Positions 1-7,222 of a stretch of DNA of 38,878 nt are shown here, piece by piece. Origin of the DNA: Burkholderiales bacterium (GTDB lineage Bacteria; Pseudomonadota; Gammaproteobacteria; Burkholderiales; Burkholderiaceae); the NCBI GenBank assembly GCA_026225235.1, contig JAMFSK010000010.1, forward strand, positions 1 to 38,878. The letters are read 5' to 3'. How positions within the stretch are numbered: position 1 is the stretch's first letter; every line of letters starts with the position of its first letter. The notes under the pieces are model-generated. The model did not search any database, was not told where the DNA came from, and saw nothing but the letters and a program-made list of their open reading frames with translations. Both the position numbers and the translations under genes were made by a program.

Positions 1-360
1 ATTCTTGCCGCGCTGATCGTGCCGAAGATCATGAGTCGTCCCGACGAGGCGCGCCGCGTCGCGGCGAAGCAGGACATCGCGACGATCATGCAGGCACTCA
101 AGCTCTACCGGCTCGACAATGGCCGTTATCCGACTCAGGACCAGGGCCTCACGGCACTTGTGAAGAAGCCCGATAGCGAGCCGGTGCCAAATAACTGGAA
201 GGAAGGTGGCTATCTCGAACACCTGCCCGCCGACCCGTGGGGTGCGCCCTACAACTACCTGATCCCAGGGGCGCACGACGAGATCGATGTGTTCAGTTAT
301 GGCGCGGACAGCAAGCCCGGTGGCGAGGGCAACGATGCCGATATCGGCTCCTGGCAATAA
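1..360 (+). CDS. gspG: Type II secretion major pseudopilin GspG (5' end missing)
   Basis: This is the main pilin-like subunit of the type II secretion pseudopilus, the periplasmic piston that pushes folded proteins through the secretin. The reading frame is open from base 1, so the start, prepilin leader and cleavage site lie outside the window. What remains begins inside the N-terminal hydrophobic helix (ILAALIVPKIM). It continues with the GspG globular domain: the RPDEARRVAAKQDI helix, LKLYRLDNGRYPTQDQGL, and the calcium-binding C-terminal loop around DVFSYGADSKPGGEGNDADIGSW. About 119 residues are present and the stop is TAA at 358-360. gspH follows 15 bp downstream on the same strand. The identity is very secure from these motifs and the operon. 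Confidence 0.96.
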   Translation: MLAALIVPKIMSRPDEARRVAAKQDIATIMQALKLYRLDNGRYPTQDQGLTALVKKPDSEPVPNNWKEGGYLEHLPADPWGAPYNYLIPGAHDEIDVFSYGADSKPGGEGNDADIGSWQ

Positions 361-375
361 CGCGAGCGTGACGTG

Positions 376-867
376 ATGGCCTGGCGGGTGGCGACGCCGC
401 GACAGCGCGCGCGGGGTTTTACGCTGATCGAGATGCTGGTGGTGCTGGTGATCGCGGGCATTCTCGTGGCGGTGGCTTCGCTCGCATTGACGCGCAATCC
501 ACGCACGGACCTGGCCGAGGAAGCCCAGCGGCTCGCCCTCGCCTTCGAGACGGCGAGCGACGATGCGCAACTGCGTGCGGCGCCACTCGCGTGGCTGCCG
601 GTAGCCGGCGGTTATCGATTTATTGCGCGCGAGCGCGACGGTAGTTGGCGGCCCCTCGACGACGACCCGCTGCTGAAGGCGCGCAACTGGACCACCGAGG
701 TGTCGAAGGTGGGCATCCGTTATCCGGGCTTGCAGGATTCACAGGGGCACGATCGTGTCGTGTTCGGTGTCGAGGCGATCGATGTGCCTGTGGTGATCAC
801 CCTGTATGGTCCGTCCGCCGAAGTCAGCGTAGTGGGTTCGGGCAATGGCCGCTATGCGGTCCAGTAA
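376..867 (+). CDS. gspH: Type II secretion minor pseudopilin GspH
   Basis: This is a minor pseudopilin thought to sit near the pseudopilus tip. The prepilin-peptidase site is clear: a basic leader ending RARG, then FTLIEMLVVLVIAGILV, with Glu at +5 as the family requires. The rest is a typical GspH beta-rich globular domain (about 164 residues in total). A GTG at 373 lies directly before the ATG at 376; I prefer the ATG, but the two cannot be separated from sequence. The stop codon at 865-867 lies just before gspI, and an alternative long gspI start would overlap it. It belongs to the gspG-N operon. Confidence 0.94.
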   Translation: MAWRVATPRQRARGFTLIEMLVVLVIAGILVAVASLALTRNPRTDLAEEAQRLALAFETASDDAQLRAAPLAWLPVAGGYRFIARERDGSWRPLDDDPLLKARNWTTEVSKVGIRYPGLQDSQGHDRVVFGVEAIDVPVVITLYGPSAEVSVVGSGNGRYAVQ

Positions 868-883
868 CTCCGGAGTGTTTGTC

Positions 884-1276
884 ATGTCGCTGCGCGGTGC
901 GCGCCGGTCGGCCGGTTTCACGATGATCGAAGTGCTCATCGCGCTCGCGATCATTGCGATCGCGCTGGGAGCGTCGCTGCGCGCGGTCGGCAGTCTGGCC
1001 ACCAATTCCTCGCGTCTGCACGAGCGCATGCTGGCTGGCTGGAGCGCCGACAACACGCTAACTACGATCAAGCTCGAGCGGCGCTGGCCCGAAATTGGCA
1101 CGACCGTCACGGCGTGCCCGCAGGGCGACCTGACCTTGCGATGCACGACGACGGTTCGTTCGACGCCCAACCCTTTGTTTCGCCAGGTCGAGGTCGCCGT
1201 GCGTCGCGTCGACAGCAACGATACGCTGGCGCGCATCACAACGGTGATCCCCAATGAACAGCGCCGTTCGCTCTAG
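884..1276 (+). CDS. gspI: Type II secretion minor pseudopilin GspI
   Basis: This is a minor pseudopilin that, with GspJ and GspK, forms the tip complex that primes pseudopilus assembly. The N-terminus has the prepilin site SAG followed by FTMIEVLIALAIIAIALGA (Glu at +5). The small soluble domain contains paired cysteines (TACPQGDLTLRC). I chose the ATG at 884 because CGGAG at 871-875 sits 8 bases before it and the leader then has usual length. Upstream in-frame ATGs at 845 and 854 lie inside gspH and would give an overlong leader. The 3' end overlaps the start of gspJ by 23 bp, which suggests translational coupling. Confidence 0.94.
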   Translation: MSLRGARRSAGFTMIEVLIALAIIAIALGASLRAVGSLATNSSRLHERMLAGWSADNTLTTIKLERRWPEIGTTVTACPQGDLTLRCTTTVRSTPNPLFRQVEVAVRRVDSNDTLARITTVIPNEQRRSL

Positions 1277-1928
1277 GCGTGCTCCTCGCCGGGAGGCCGG
1301 CTTCACGCTGATCGAGATGCTCGTGGCGATCGCGCTGCTGGCGATCGTCGCCGTGCTTTCGTATCGCGGGCTCGATGCCATCATGCGCAGCCGCGAGACG
1401 CTCACGCAGCACATGACGAGCGAGCGTTCGCTCTCGCAGTTGTTTGCGCAGATGAGTGTCGATGTACGCAATGCCGCACGCGACGACGAACTCGGCCAGC
1501 CACCCGTGACGGTCGGCGGAGGGGTATTGCAGATCGTGCGGCATATTGAGCTGGCCGGTGGGGCGCCGCGCCTGCAAGTCGTGCGTTATCGGGATGCGGG
1601 CCATCGCGTGGTGCGCGAGATTTCACCGGGGATTTCCACCATCGGACAACTCCGCAGCGCGTTGCACGGTCCGGCAGGCGGCGACTGGCACGCACTGACG
1701 TTGGCCGATGGCGTCGAAAGCTTCGCTTCGCAAGCATGGGTACCCGATCAGGGCTTCACCACCGATATGGATGTCGCACGCAGTCAGCTGGATGCCGACG
1801 TCAAGGCGCCGGTCATCCCGCAGGCCGGTAACGGGCCCTTGCCGCGCAGCATCACGGGGGTCGCCGTCGACATCCGGTTGCATGGCCAGCCCGCGCCGAT
1901 CCGGCGCATTTTGCTGGTGGGCGAATGA
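1254..1928 (+). CDS. gspJ: Type II secretion minor pseudopilin GspJ
   Basis: This is the tip-complex pseudopilin partner of GspI and GspK. The leader MNSAVRSRRAPRREAG precedes FTLIEMLVAIALLAIVAVLSYRG, an exact type IV prepilin cleavage site with Glu at +5. The 224-residue length matches the family. The ATG lies inside the gspI coding end, and the TGA overlaps the first ATG of gspK in an ATGA arrangement, so translation of gspI, J and K is likely coupled. Confidence 0.95.
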   Translation: MNSAVRSRRAPRREAGFTLIEMLVAIALLAIVAVLSYRGLDAIMRSRETLTQHMTSERSLSQLFAQMSVDVRNAARDDELGQPPVTVGGGVLQIVRHIELAGGAPRLQVVRYRDAGHRVVREISPGISTIGQLRSALHGPAGGDWHALTLADGVESFASQAWVPDQGFTTDMDVARSQLDADVKAPVIPQAGNGPLPRSITGVAVDIRLHGQPAPIRRILLVGE

Positions 1929-3049
1929 TGATGATGCGTCGTACTGCGACCTTTTCTTCCCGGCAGCGCGGTGTCGCGATCATCAGCGCGCTGCTGGTCG
2001 TCGCGCTCTCGGCGATCCTCGTTGCGGGCATTCTGTGGCGACAGCAGGTACAGATCCGCCGCATCGAGAACCAGCGCCTGATCAATCAGTCGGAGTGGGT
2101 CGCACGAGGCACGATCGACTGGGCGCGGCTCGTGCTGCGTTCGGCGGCCGATACCTCCGCCGTCGACTATCTCGGCGGCGTGTGGGCCGTGCCGATTGCC
2201 GAGACGCGCTTGTCCGACCTGCTCGGCAAGTTCGGCGGCGCGGCGGGCGGCGATCTCGAGGACGCCAACGACACCTGGGTCTCGGGCTCGATCGAGGACT
2301 CGCAGGCCAAATTCAATCTGCGCAACCTCGCGAGCGCCAGTGCGACGACCGGGGGTGCGATCGACCCAAACGAGGTTCAGGCCTTTCAGAAACTGCTGGC
2401 GGAGCTGGGCCTCTCGACTGAACTCGCCGGGCCGGCCGCGCAATATGTGCGCGCCTCCCTGCAGTATTCACTGGGTCGCACCCGCCAGAGCGCGACCCCG
2501 GCCAATAGTGCAAGCGGGGTGCCCGCCGTGCCAAACGTGCCCGTGCCGACCAATGGCGGCGTCGACGGTCCGTTCAGCTCGAAGCCGGGTCTCGACGACA
2601 GCGATGACGACACGGCGTCGCGTCCGCTTCCGATCGATTCGGTCGGGGCGCTGCTCGACGTGTCGGGCTTCACCCCCCAGATCGTTGCACGGCTCGCACC
2701 GTTCGTGACGGTGCTGCCAACCGTCACGCCGGTCAACGTCAATACGGCGACCGCCGAGGTGATGGCGGCCGTGGTGCCGGGCTTGTCGCTCTCGAGCGCT
2801 AGGGCCTTGGTTTCGAATCGGGATCAGATATTCTTCATCTCGTCATCGGATTTTCTGAACCGCGCGACGGCTCTGATCGGGCCGGCGGCGAACCAGGTCA
2901 GCGGCACGGACATCGACGTGAGAACCAGTTACTTCATATTGCATGGGCAAATCCGGCGCGGTCGTGCGCAACTCCATCGCGACGCACTGATTTACCGAGA
3001 CACCCTGACGCATGCCACTCGCATCGTCAGCGTCGATGATGCGCTCTAA
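1925..3049 (+). CDS. gspK: Type II secretion minor pseudopilin GspK
   Basis: This is the large atypical pseudopilin at the pseudopilus tip. The N-terminus is basic, then RQRG followed by VAIISALLVVALSAILVAG. There is no Glu at +5, which is normal for GspK and differs from the other pseudopilins here. The 374-residue length and the SAM-like helical domain near the C-terminus (NVNTATAEVMAAVVPGLS, SLSSARALVSNRDQ) fit the family. Four ATG codons in a row open the gene (1925-1936), so the exact initiator is ambiguous by up to three residues. The segment near residues 190-240 is rich in Ala, Pro, Ser and Asp and looks like a flexible insertion. Confidence 0.95.
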   Translation: MMMMRRTATFSSRQRGVAIISALLVVALSAILVAGILWRQQVQIRRIENQRLINQSEWVARGTIDWARLVLRSAADTSAVDYLGGVWAVPIAETRLSDLLGKFGGAAGGDLEDANDTWVSGSIEDSQAKFNLRNLASASATTGGAIDPNEVQAFQKLLAELGLSTELAGPAAQYVRASLQYSLGRTRQSATPANSASGVPAVPNVPVPTNGGVDGPFSSKPGLDDSDDDTASRPLPIDSVGALLDVSGFTPQIVARLAPFVTVLPTVTPVNVNTATAEVMAAVVPGLSLSSARALVSNRDQIFFISSSDFLNRATALIGPAANQVSGTDIDVRTSYFILHGQIRRGRAQLHRDALIYRDTLTHATRIVSVDDAL

Positions 3050-3076
3050 GATCAATCAACCAGGGACGCGGACGTC

Positions 3077-4570
3077 TTGACTACGCTGATCGTTCAACTG
3101 CCACCGCGCGACCCGGCGGTGCCCGCCCAAGAGTGGCGCTTGCCGGCACTGCCTTTCATGCTGCTCGACAAGCGCGGCCGCACCATGCGCTCGGGCACCG
3201 GCACGGTCGCGCTCTTGCCGAAGGCGACCCTCGTGGTCGCGCTGGTCGCGGCACGCGACACCCTTTTGCTGCGAGCGAAGCTGCCGCCCGTCAAAGGTCT
3301 GAAGCTGCGCCAGATCCTGCCTAATGTGATCGAGGATCAGATCATCCAGGATCCGCAGACTTGCCACATTGCGGTCGACCCGGAACCTGCGGTGAACGGG
3401 GTGAAGATGCTCGCGGTCATCGATCGGGGCTGGTTTCGCTACCTGACCGAGGCGTTTGCCGAAGCGGGCCATCGCAGCCTGCGCATGGTGCCGCTCACGG
3501 CAGGCTTGCCTGCCGCGGACGATGCCGCCCTGAGCGGCGTGCCGTCGGCGAGCGCCGCACTACCCGACGAAGCGGCGCTCGCGCTCGTGGACGTCGGCCC
3601 GGCGGTGGTGCCGGGCGAGATTCCAGGCGATGTCAATGCGCCGAAAGCGGCGGTGCGCGCCGAGCGTGCGGCCGCCGAGCAGCTTGCCGCCCACGCCGCA
3701 CTCGAACATGCCGTGCCGGTGGTCGCCTTGCTGCTGGGTGCGGTGGTGCCGACCGATCCACTGCTCGCGGGCGATGCGACCTTTACGCCGGGACATGCCC
3801 AGGCGCCGCGGGTCGAATTGGCCATCGCGCGCGGCCGGCTCGGCGAAGGCATGGCCGTACCGGTGGGCGCGCTCGACGCGACACTTGACGCGGTGGCAGC
3901 CGGTGCGCCGCTGACGATTTACCGCCTGACCGGAATACCGGGCGGTGAACCCGACTTCGAACCGGGTGCGGCCAACGCCAATCTGATGCCTCGCACCCAT
4001 CGCGCCTTGCCCTTGCCGTTCGAGACGTTCGCGCGCGCCGCGCTGACCAGCCGCTTCGACCTCTGTCAGTTTGAATTCTCGTCGCAAGGCTGGCGGCCCG
4101 GCCGACGTGCCTGGCGCCAATGGCGCCTGCCGGTGATGTTGCTGGCGGCCACGGCGGTGGTGACGATGATCGGCATGAATATCCAGTGGCTGATGCTGGC
4201 CCATGAGCGCGACGCCATCACGAGCCAGCAGAACGAGACCCTGTTGAGCGCGTTTCCGCGGACCACGGTGATTCTCGATCCGGCTTCGCAGATGGCGCAT
4301 CAGCTCGACCAGTTGCGGCTTGCTGCAGGGGAGTTGTCGCCGAGCGATTTCCTCTCCCTGTCAGCGGGCCTGTCGCGCTCGCTCGGTGCGATACCGTCGA
4401 ATGGGATTGCCTCGTTGGGCTACCGCGAACGCGTGCTGAGCGTCGCGTTCAAGCCCGATGTGCGGGTCGACAAAGGGTTTGGCAGTCGGCTTAACGAGAA
4501 CGGTCTCGACGGACATCTGTCGGACGGCAAATGGATGATTAAAAGCGCGACCGCGAGGAGTAATCGATGA
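3077..4570 (+). CDS. gspL: Type II secretion inner-membrane assembly protein GspL
   Basis: GspL links the cytoplasmic ATPase GspE to the inner-membrane platform. The 497-residue product has a long N-terminal cytoplasmic part. One membrane helix follows near residues 346-372 (WRLPVMLLAATAVVTMIG), then a short periplasmic domain. The start appears to be TTG at 3077, which reads MTTLIVQLPP; there is no in-frame ATG nearby. It ends in an ATGA overlap with gspM, and a GAGGAG at 4555-4560 inside its 3' end serves as the gspM ribosome site. Confidence 0.93.
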   Translation: MTTLIVQLPPRDPAVPAQEWRLPALPFMLLDKRGRTMRSGTGTVALLPKATLVVALVAARDTLLLRAKLPPVKGLKLRQILPNVIEDQIIQDPQTCHIAVDPEPAVNGVKMLAVIDRGWFRYLTEAFAEAGHRSLRMVPLTAGLPAADDAALSGVPSASAALPDEAALALVDVGPAVVPGEIPGDVNAPKAAVRAERAAAEQLAAHAALEHAVPVVALLLGAVVPTDPLLAGDATFTPGHAQAPRVELAIARGRLGEGMAVPVGALDATLDAVAAGAPLTIYRLTGIPGGEPDFEPGAANANLMPRTHRALPLPFETFARAALTSRFDLCQFEFSSQGWRPGRRAWRQWRLPVMLLAATAVVTMIGMNIQWLMLAHERDAITSQQNETLLSAFPRTTVILDPASQMAHQLDQLRLAAGELSPSDFLSLSAGLSRSLGAIPSNGIASLGYRERVLSVAFKPDVRVDKGFGSRLNENGLDGHLSDGKWMIKSATARSNR

Positions 4571-5100
4571 AAGGCGCGATCGGAGCAACGACATTCGGCG
4601 CATTGGGCGACGCTCTGAGTGAGTTCTGGGACGCGCGCGAAGCGCGTGAGAAGCGGCTGTTGACGATCGGCGGCACGGTGATTGGGCTCGCGATTGTTTA
4701 TAGCGTGGCCTGGGCCCCGGCCTTCGATGGGCGCCAGAAGTTGCGCGAAGAGTTGCCGCGCGAGCGTGCGGCGCTCGCCCAGATGCAGGCCGAAGCGCGT
4801 CAGGCACGCGAGTTTTCAGGTGCGGCGGCCGGTGATGCGCCATCGGGCGATACGCTGCGCCAGGCGATGACCGATTCGCTCGCGGCGCATGGGTTGCCGA
4901 GCGTGCAGGTGAGCGCTATCGGCGATTCGATGCAAGTTCGCGCGAAAAACGTCTCGTTCGGCGACTGGATCAGCTGGGTCGACGATATGCGCAAACAGAA
5001 TAAGGTGCAGGTCTCCGAGGCGAACGTCACCGCGCTCGACAAAGACGGCCAGGTTGACCTGGACGCGACGCTCGCGCCCGCTGTCGCCACCCCGCATTGA
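4567..5100 (+). CDS. gspM: Type II secretion inner-membrane protein GspM
   Basis: GspM is a bitopic inner-membrane protein that pairs with GspL in the assembly platform. The product has a short cytoplasmic N-terminus, a membrane helix near residues 33-52 (LLTIGGTVIGLAIVYSVAW), a coiled-coil-like stretch (REELPRERAALAQMQAEARQ) and a small periplasmic ferredoxin-like domain. The 177-residue length is typical. GAGGAG ends 6 bases before the ATG. It is coupled to gspL by a 4-bp overlap, and gspN follows after 13 bp. Confidence 0.93.
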   Translation: MKGAIGATTFGALGDALSEFWDAREAREKRLLTIGGTVIGLAIVYSVAWAPAFDGRQKLREELPRERAALAQMQAEARQAREFSGAAAGDAPSGDTLRQAMTDSLAAHGLPSVQVSAIGDSMQVRAKNVSFGDWISWVDDMRKQNKVQVSEANVTALDKDGQVDLDATLAPAVATPH

Positions 5101-5113
5101 CCGGCCCGCGACG

Positions 5114-5893
5114 ATGACTCGATTGGGATACCGGCTGCGCCTCGCGCTGCCGTGGCTGATGGTCGCCTTGTTCGCGGTTGGTGTGACGCTGGTGGCGATG
5201 CTGCCGGCTGGCTGGGTGACGCCGCAGTTTGCCCAGCGCACCGGTGGCCGCATTGTGCTTGCTGATCCGGCGGGTTCACTCTGGCATGGCAGCGCGACCT
5301 TGCGGCTGGCGGCGGGTGTCGATTCGGGCGAGCCGACCGAACTGCCTGGACGGCTTGAATGGCACACCGCTTTCTGGCCCTTGCTCGCAGGCCGCATCCG
5401 GATGACCCTGAGCCAGACCGAAGCCATGCCGGCCCCGGTCGAGTTGATCGCGACGCAACGTGAAGCGACGCTCGGCAGCGGCAGCCTGATGGTGCCGGCC
5501 GGTTTGCTCGATGGCCTGGGTGCGCCGTTCAATACGCTGGCGTTGCGCGGCGATGTGCGTCTTCAATGGACCGACTGGCGAATCTTTGGGCAGCGCGCGT
5601 TCGGTCACCTGACTGTGACGCTCTCGGACATCGTTTCGCGCGTCTCTCGCGTGAAACCGCTTGGGACGTTTCGCGTGGTGTTCGATGCGCAAGGGGAAGC
5701 GGGGACACTCGGGCTGAACACCCTCAAGGGCCCGCTGCTTCTGGATGGACAAGGGAGTTTGCAGGACCACCGCTTCGTCTTCTCGGGCTCGGCACGGGCT
5801 GAACCGGCTGTGGCGGAGAACCTGCGACCGCTGCTTGACCTGCTCGGGCATCAAAGTCCCGACGGAAGCTATGCGTTGACGCTCGACCGCTGA
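5114..5893 (+). CDS. gspN: Type II secretion protein GspN
   Basis: GspN is an accessory inner-membrane protein found in a subset of type II systems, including those of the Burkholderia group. It has one N-terminal membrane helix (LALPWLMVALFAVGVTLVAML). A periplasmic domain follows, with the motif GGRIVLADPAGSLWHGSATL that is typical of T2SSN proteins. I chose ATG at 5114, because an upstream in-frame TTG at 5054 lies inside gspM and would place a charged stretch before the helix. It is the last gene of the operon. The next gene converges from the other strand 39 bp away. Confidence 0.9.
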   Translation: MTRLGYRLRLALPWLMVALFAVGVTLVAMLPAGWVTPQFAQRTGGRIVLADPAGSLWHGSATLRLAAGVDSGEPTELPGRLEWHTAFWPLLAGRIRMTLSQTEAMPAPVELIATQREATLGSGSLMVPAGLLDGLGAPFNTLALRGDVRLQWTDWRIFGQRAFGHLTVTLSDIVSRVSRVKPLGTFRVVFDAQGEAGTLGLNTLKGPLLLDGQGSLQDHRFVFSGSARAEPAVAENLRPLLDLLGHQSPDGSYALTLDR

Positions 5894-5932
5894 GCGCGGG
5901 CGTCATCTGTTGTCGTTGACTGCTGGTCCGGC

Positions 5933-6424
5933 TTAGACGATCTCGTCGTCCGAACTCGCCGAACTGCACTGGATCGCCACATCCTGCACCGCGATCCGGT
6001 TCAGTAGTTCGATCAATTGTTCGACTTCTCTCTGCGAGAACGGCGCGAGGACCTCGGTCATGACCGCGCCGCACACCGTGGGCAATTGCGCGGCGATCGC
6101 GCGGCCCGCTTCGGTGAGATTGACCTCGACCACCCGTCGGTCGAGTTCACTGCGCGTGCGCGCAATAAACCCTTTCTTTTCGAGCCGGTCGAGCATGCGG
6201 GTCATCGAGCCGCTGTCGTAGGCCAGCGCGCGCGACAATTCCTGTGGCGTGCGGGCGATGCCGAGACTCAACTGGAACATCACGCCGATCTGCTGGGGCG
6301 TCAGGCCCAGTGGGCCGACTGCTGCATCCATCCGATGCAGCAGCACGTTGCGCGCTCGGCTCAGGTGGTAGCCGACGCTACCTTCCAGGGCGACTTGCGG
6401 AAGGGCCTGCGAATCCTGGGTCAT
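5933..6424 (-). CDS. MarR-family transcriptional repressor
   Basis: This is a winged-helix MarR regulator, which binds short palindromes as a dimer and is released by small phenolic or drug-like ligands. The 163-residue product shows the usual dimer helix at the N-terminus (SVGYHLSRARNVLLHRMDA). The DNA-binding core follows (GLTPQQIGVMFQLSLG, TPQELSRALAYDSGSMTRMLDRLEKKGFI), with a wing near RTRSELDRRVVEVNLTEAG. I chose the ATG at 6424; an in-frame TTG at 6448 has no ribosome site. It is divergent from a small membrane protein and an outer-membrane efflux channel. A MarR-like palindrome lies inside its own promoter and another inside the opposite promoter, so it probably represses both. The ligand is unknown. 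Confidence 0.9.
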   Translation of the reverse strand: MTQDSQALPQVALEGSVGYHLSRARNVLLHRMDAAVGPLGLTPQQIGVMFQLSLGIARTPQELSRALAYDSGSMTRMLDRLEKKGFIARTRSELDRRVVEVNLTEAGRAIAAQLPTVCGAVMTEVLAPFSQREVEQLIELLNRIAVQDVAIQCSSASSDDEIV

Positions 6425-6469
6425 GGTGCATTCGCCTTGAAAAGCCAAACTAAATGAGGTCAGGATCGA

Positions 6470-6497
6470 ATCCTAATTGCCTAGGCAGAAAAGTCAA
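6470..6497 (-). promoter_or_regulatory. marR promoter with embedded MarR-like operator
   Basis: On the minus strand, TTGACT (6492-6497) and TAGGAT (6470-6475) are separated by 16 bp. The spacer holds the perfect palindrome TGCCTAGGCA at 6478-6487, part of TTGCCTAGGCAG read on the plus strand. A repressor bound here would block RNA polymerase, so autorepression is the natural reading. The hexamers and palindrome are seen directly; the assignment to this MarR protein is inferred. Confidence 0.7.
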
Positions 6498-6542
6498 GCG
6501 TTGCAGAAAAGCAAATAGCCACGGTCACTTAAGGGACGTTGC

Positions 6543-6571
6543 TTGAGAAATGTTTGCATAGGCAATAAGAT
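6543..6571 (+). promoter_or_regulatory. Promoter of the small membrane gene/efflux unit with MarR-like operator
   Basis: TTGAGA (6543-6548) and TAAGAT (6566-6571) are spaced by 17 bp. The spacer ends in TTGCATAGGCAA (6554-6565), which differs at one base from a perfect palindrome and closely resembles the box in the marR promoter 77 bp away. A separate perfect 12-bp palindrome, GATATGCATATC, follows at 6569-6580 and overlaps the -10. The arrangement predicts repression of this rightward unit by the divergent MarR protein. Confidence 0.68.
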
Positions 6572-6653
6572 ATGCATATCGAAAACACTCAGCCATAGTA
6601 ATGCGCTAGTTTGCCAGCGTCGGCCCCGCGCCAGATGCCTCCAGGACCCCAAG

Positions 6654-7070
6654 ATGAACACGCTCAAGACCGCCGCCGCCCGCTTCGCCCTTCTCGCTCC
6701 GCAAGGACAGATGCGATGGGTAAAGCTTGCGGTCTATGCGCTGGTGTTCCTCCTGCCGTTCGGCATGGCCTTGATCGCATTGCTCGTCTATCTCGACCAG
6801 CGCAAAAGGGTGACGGCGGCCGCCCTCGCCGCCTTGCCCGCGCCGGAAACCGCTGCGCCGCCCGCGGCCGCCACGCCAGTGGCCCCGAGAACAACAAAAA
6901 TGGCCGCTACTCAGGCAGTCACCCAGGTGGTCACCAAAGTTGCCGCCAAGGTGGCGACCCAGGCTGCGATCAAAGGCACGGCCAAGGTCGCCGGCAAGCT
7001 GACGGGTACCCCGTGCGCGCCGATCGTCCCGCGTACCGGCCTGTCTCATTATTGTAGTAACCCGCATTGA
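6654..7070 (+). CDS. Small single-pass membrane protein of unknown function
   Basis: I do not recognise this 138-residue protein. It has one clear membrane helix near residues 23-47 (KLAVYALVFLLPFGMALIAL) followed by a charged turn (DQRKR). Next comes a segment rich in Ala and Pro, then an amphipathic Ala/Thr/Val/Lys stretch with a loose repeat of TQAV, TKVAAKVATQAA and GTAKVAGKL. It ends in a short tail with two cysteines (GTPCAPI, HYCSNPH). AGGA at 6643-6646 supports the ATG at 6654; an upstream TTG at 6543 lies in the promoter. It is the first gene behind the MarR-controlled promoter and precedes the NodT-type channel by 152 bp, so an accessory role in export is possible but unproven. Confidence 0.7.
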   Translation: MNTLKTAAARFALLAPQGQMRWVKLAVYALVFLLPFGMALIALLVYLDQRKRVTAAALAALPAPETAAPPAAATPVAPRTTKMAATQAVTQVVTKVAAKVATQAAIKGTAKVAGKLTGTPCAPIVPRTGLSHYCSNPH

Positions 7071-7222
7071 TCGTGGGGTAGTAACAGGCAGTAACCTGTG
7101 AACCCTTTCCGGTAACTGACAGTGCGGCGCCTCGCCGCTACTCTTCCTGCTTCGAATGGGGCGGGCTGACGCATTAAGATATCGCGTTGGCCGCCCGTTC
7201 CATCCCGCTGCAGGAATTTTTG

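Noticed and set aside
5054..5113. Upstream TTG start for gspN
   Set aside because: It lies inside gspM and would put a charged stretch before the membrane helix. ATG at 5114 gives the normal GspN N-terminus.
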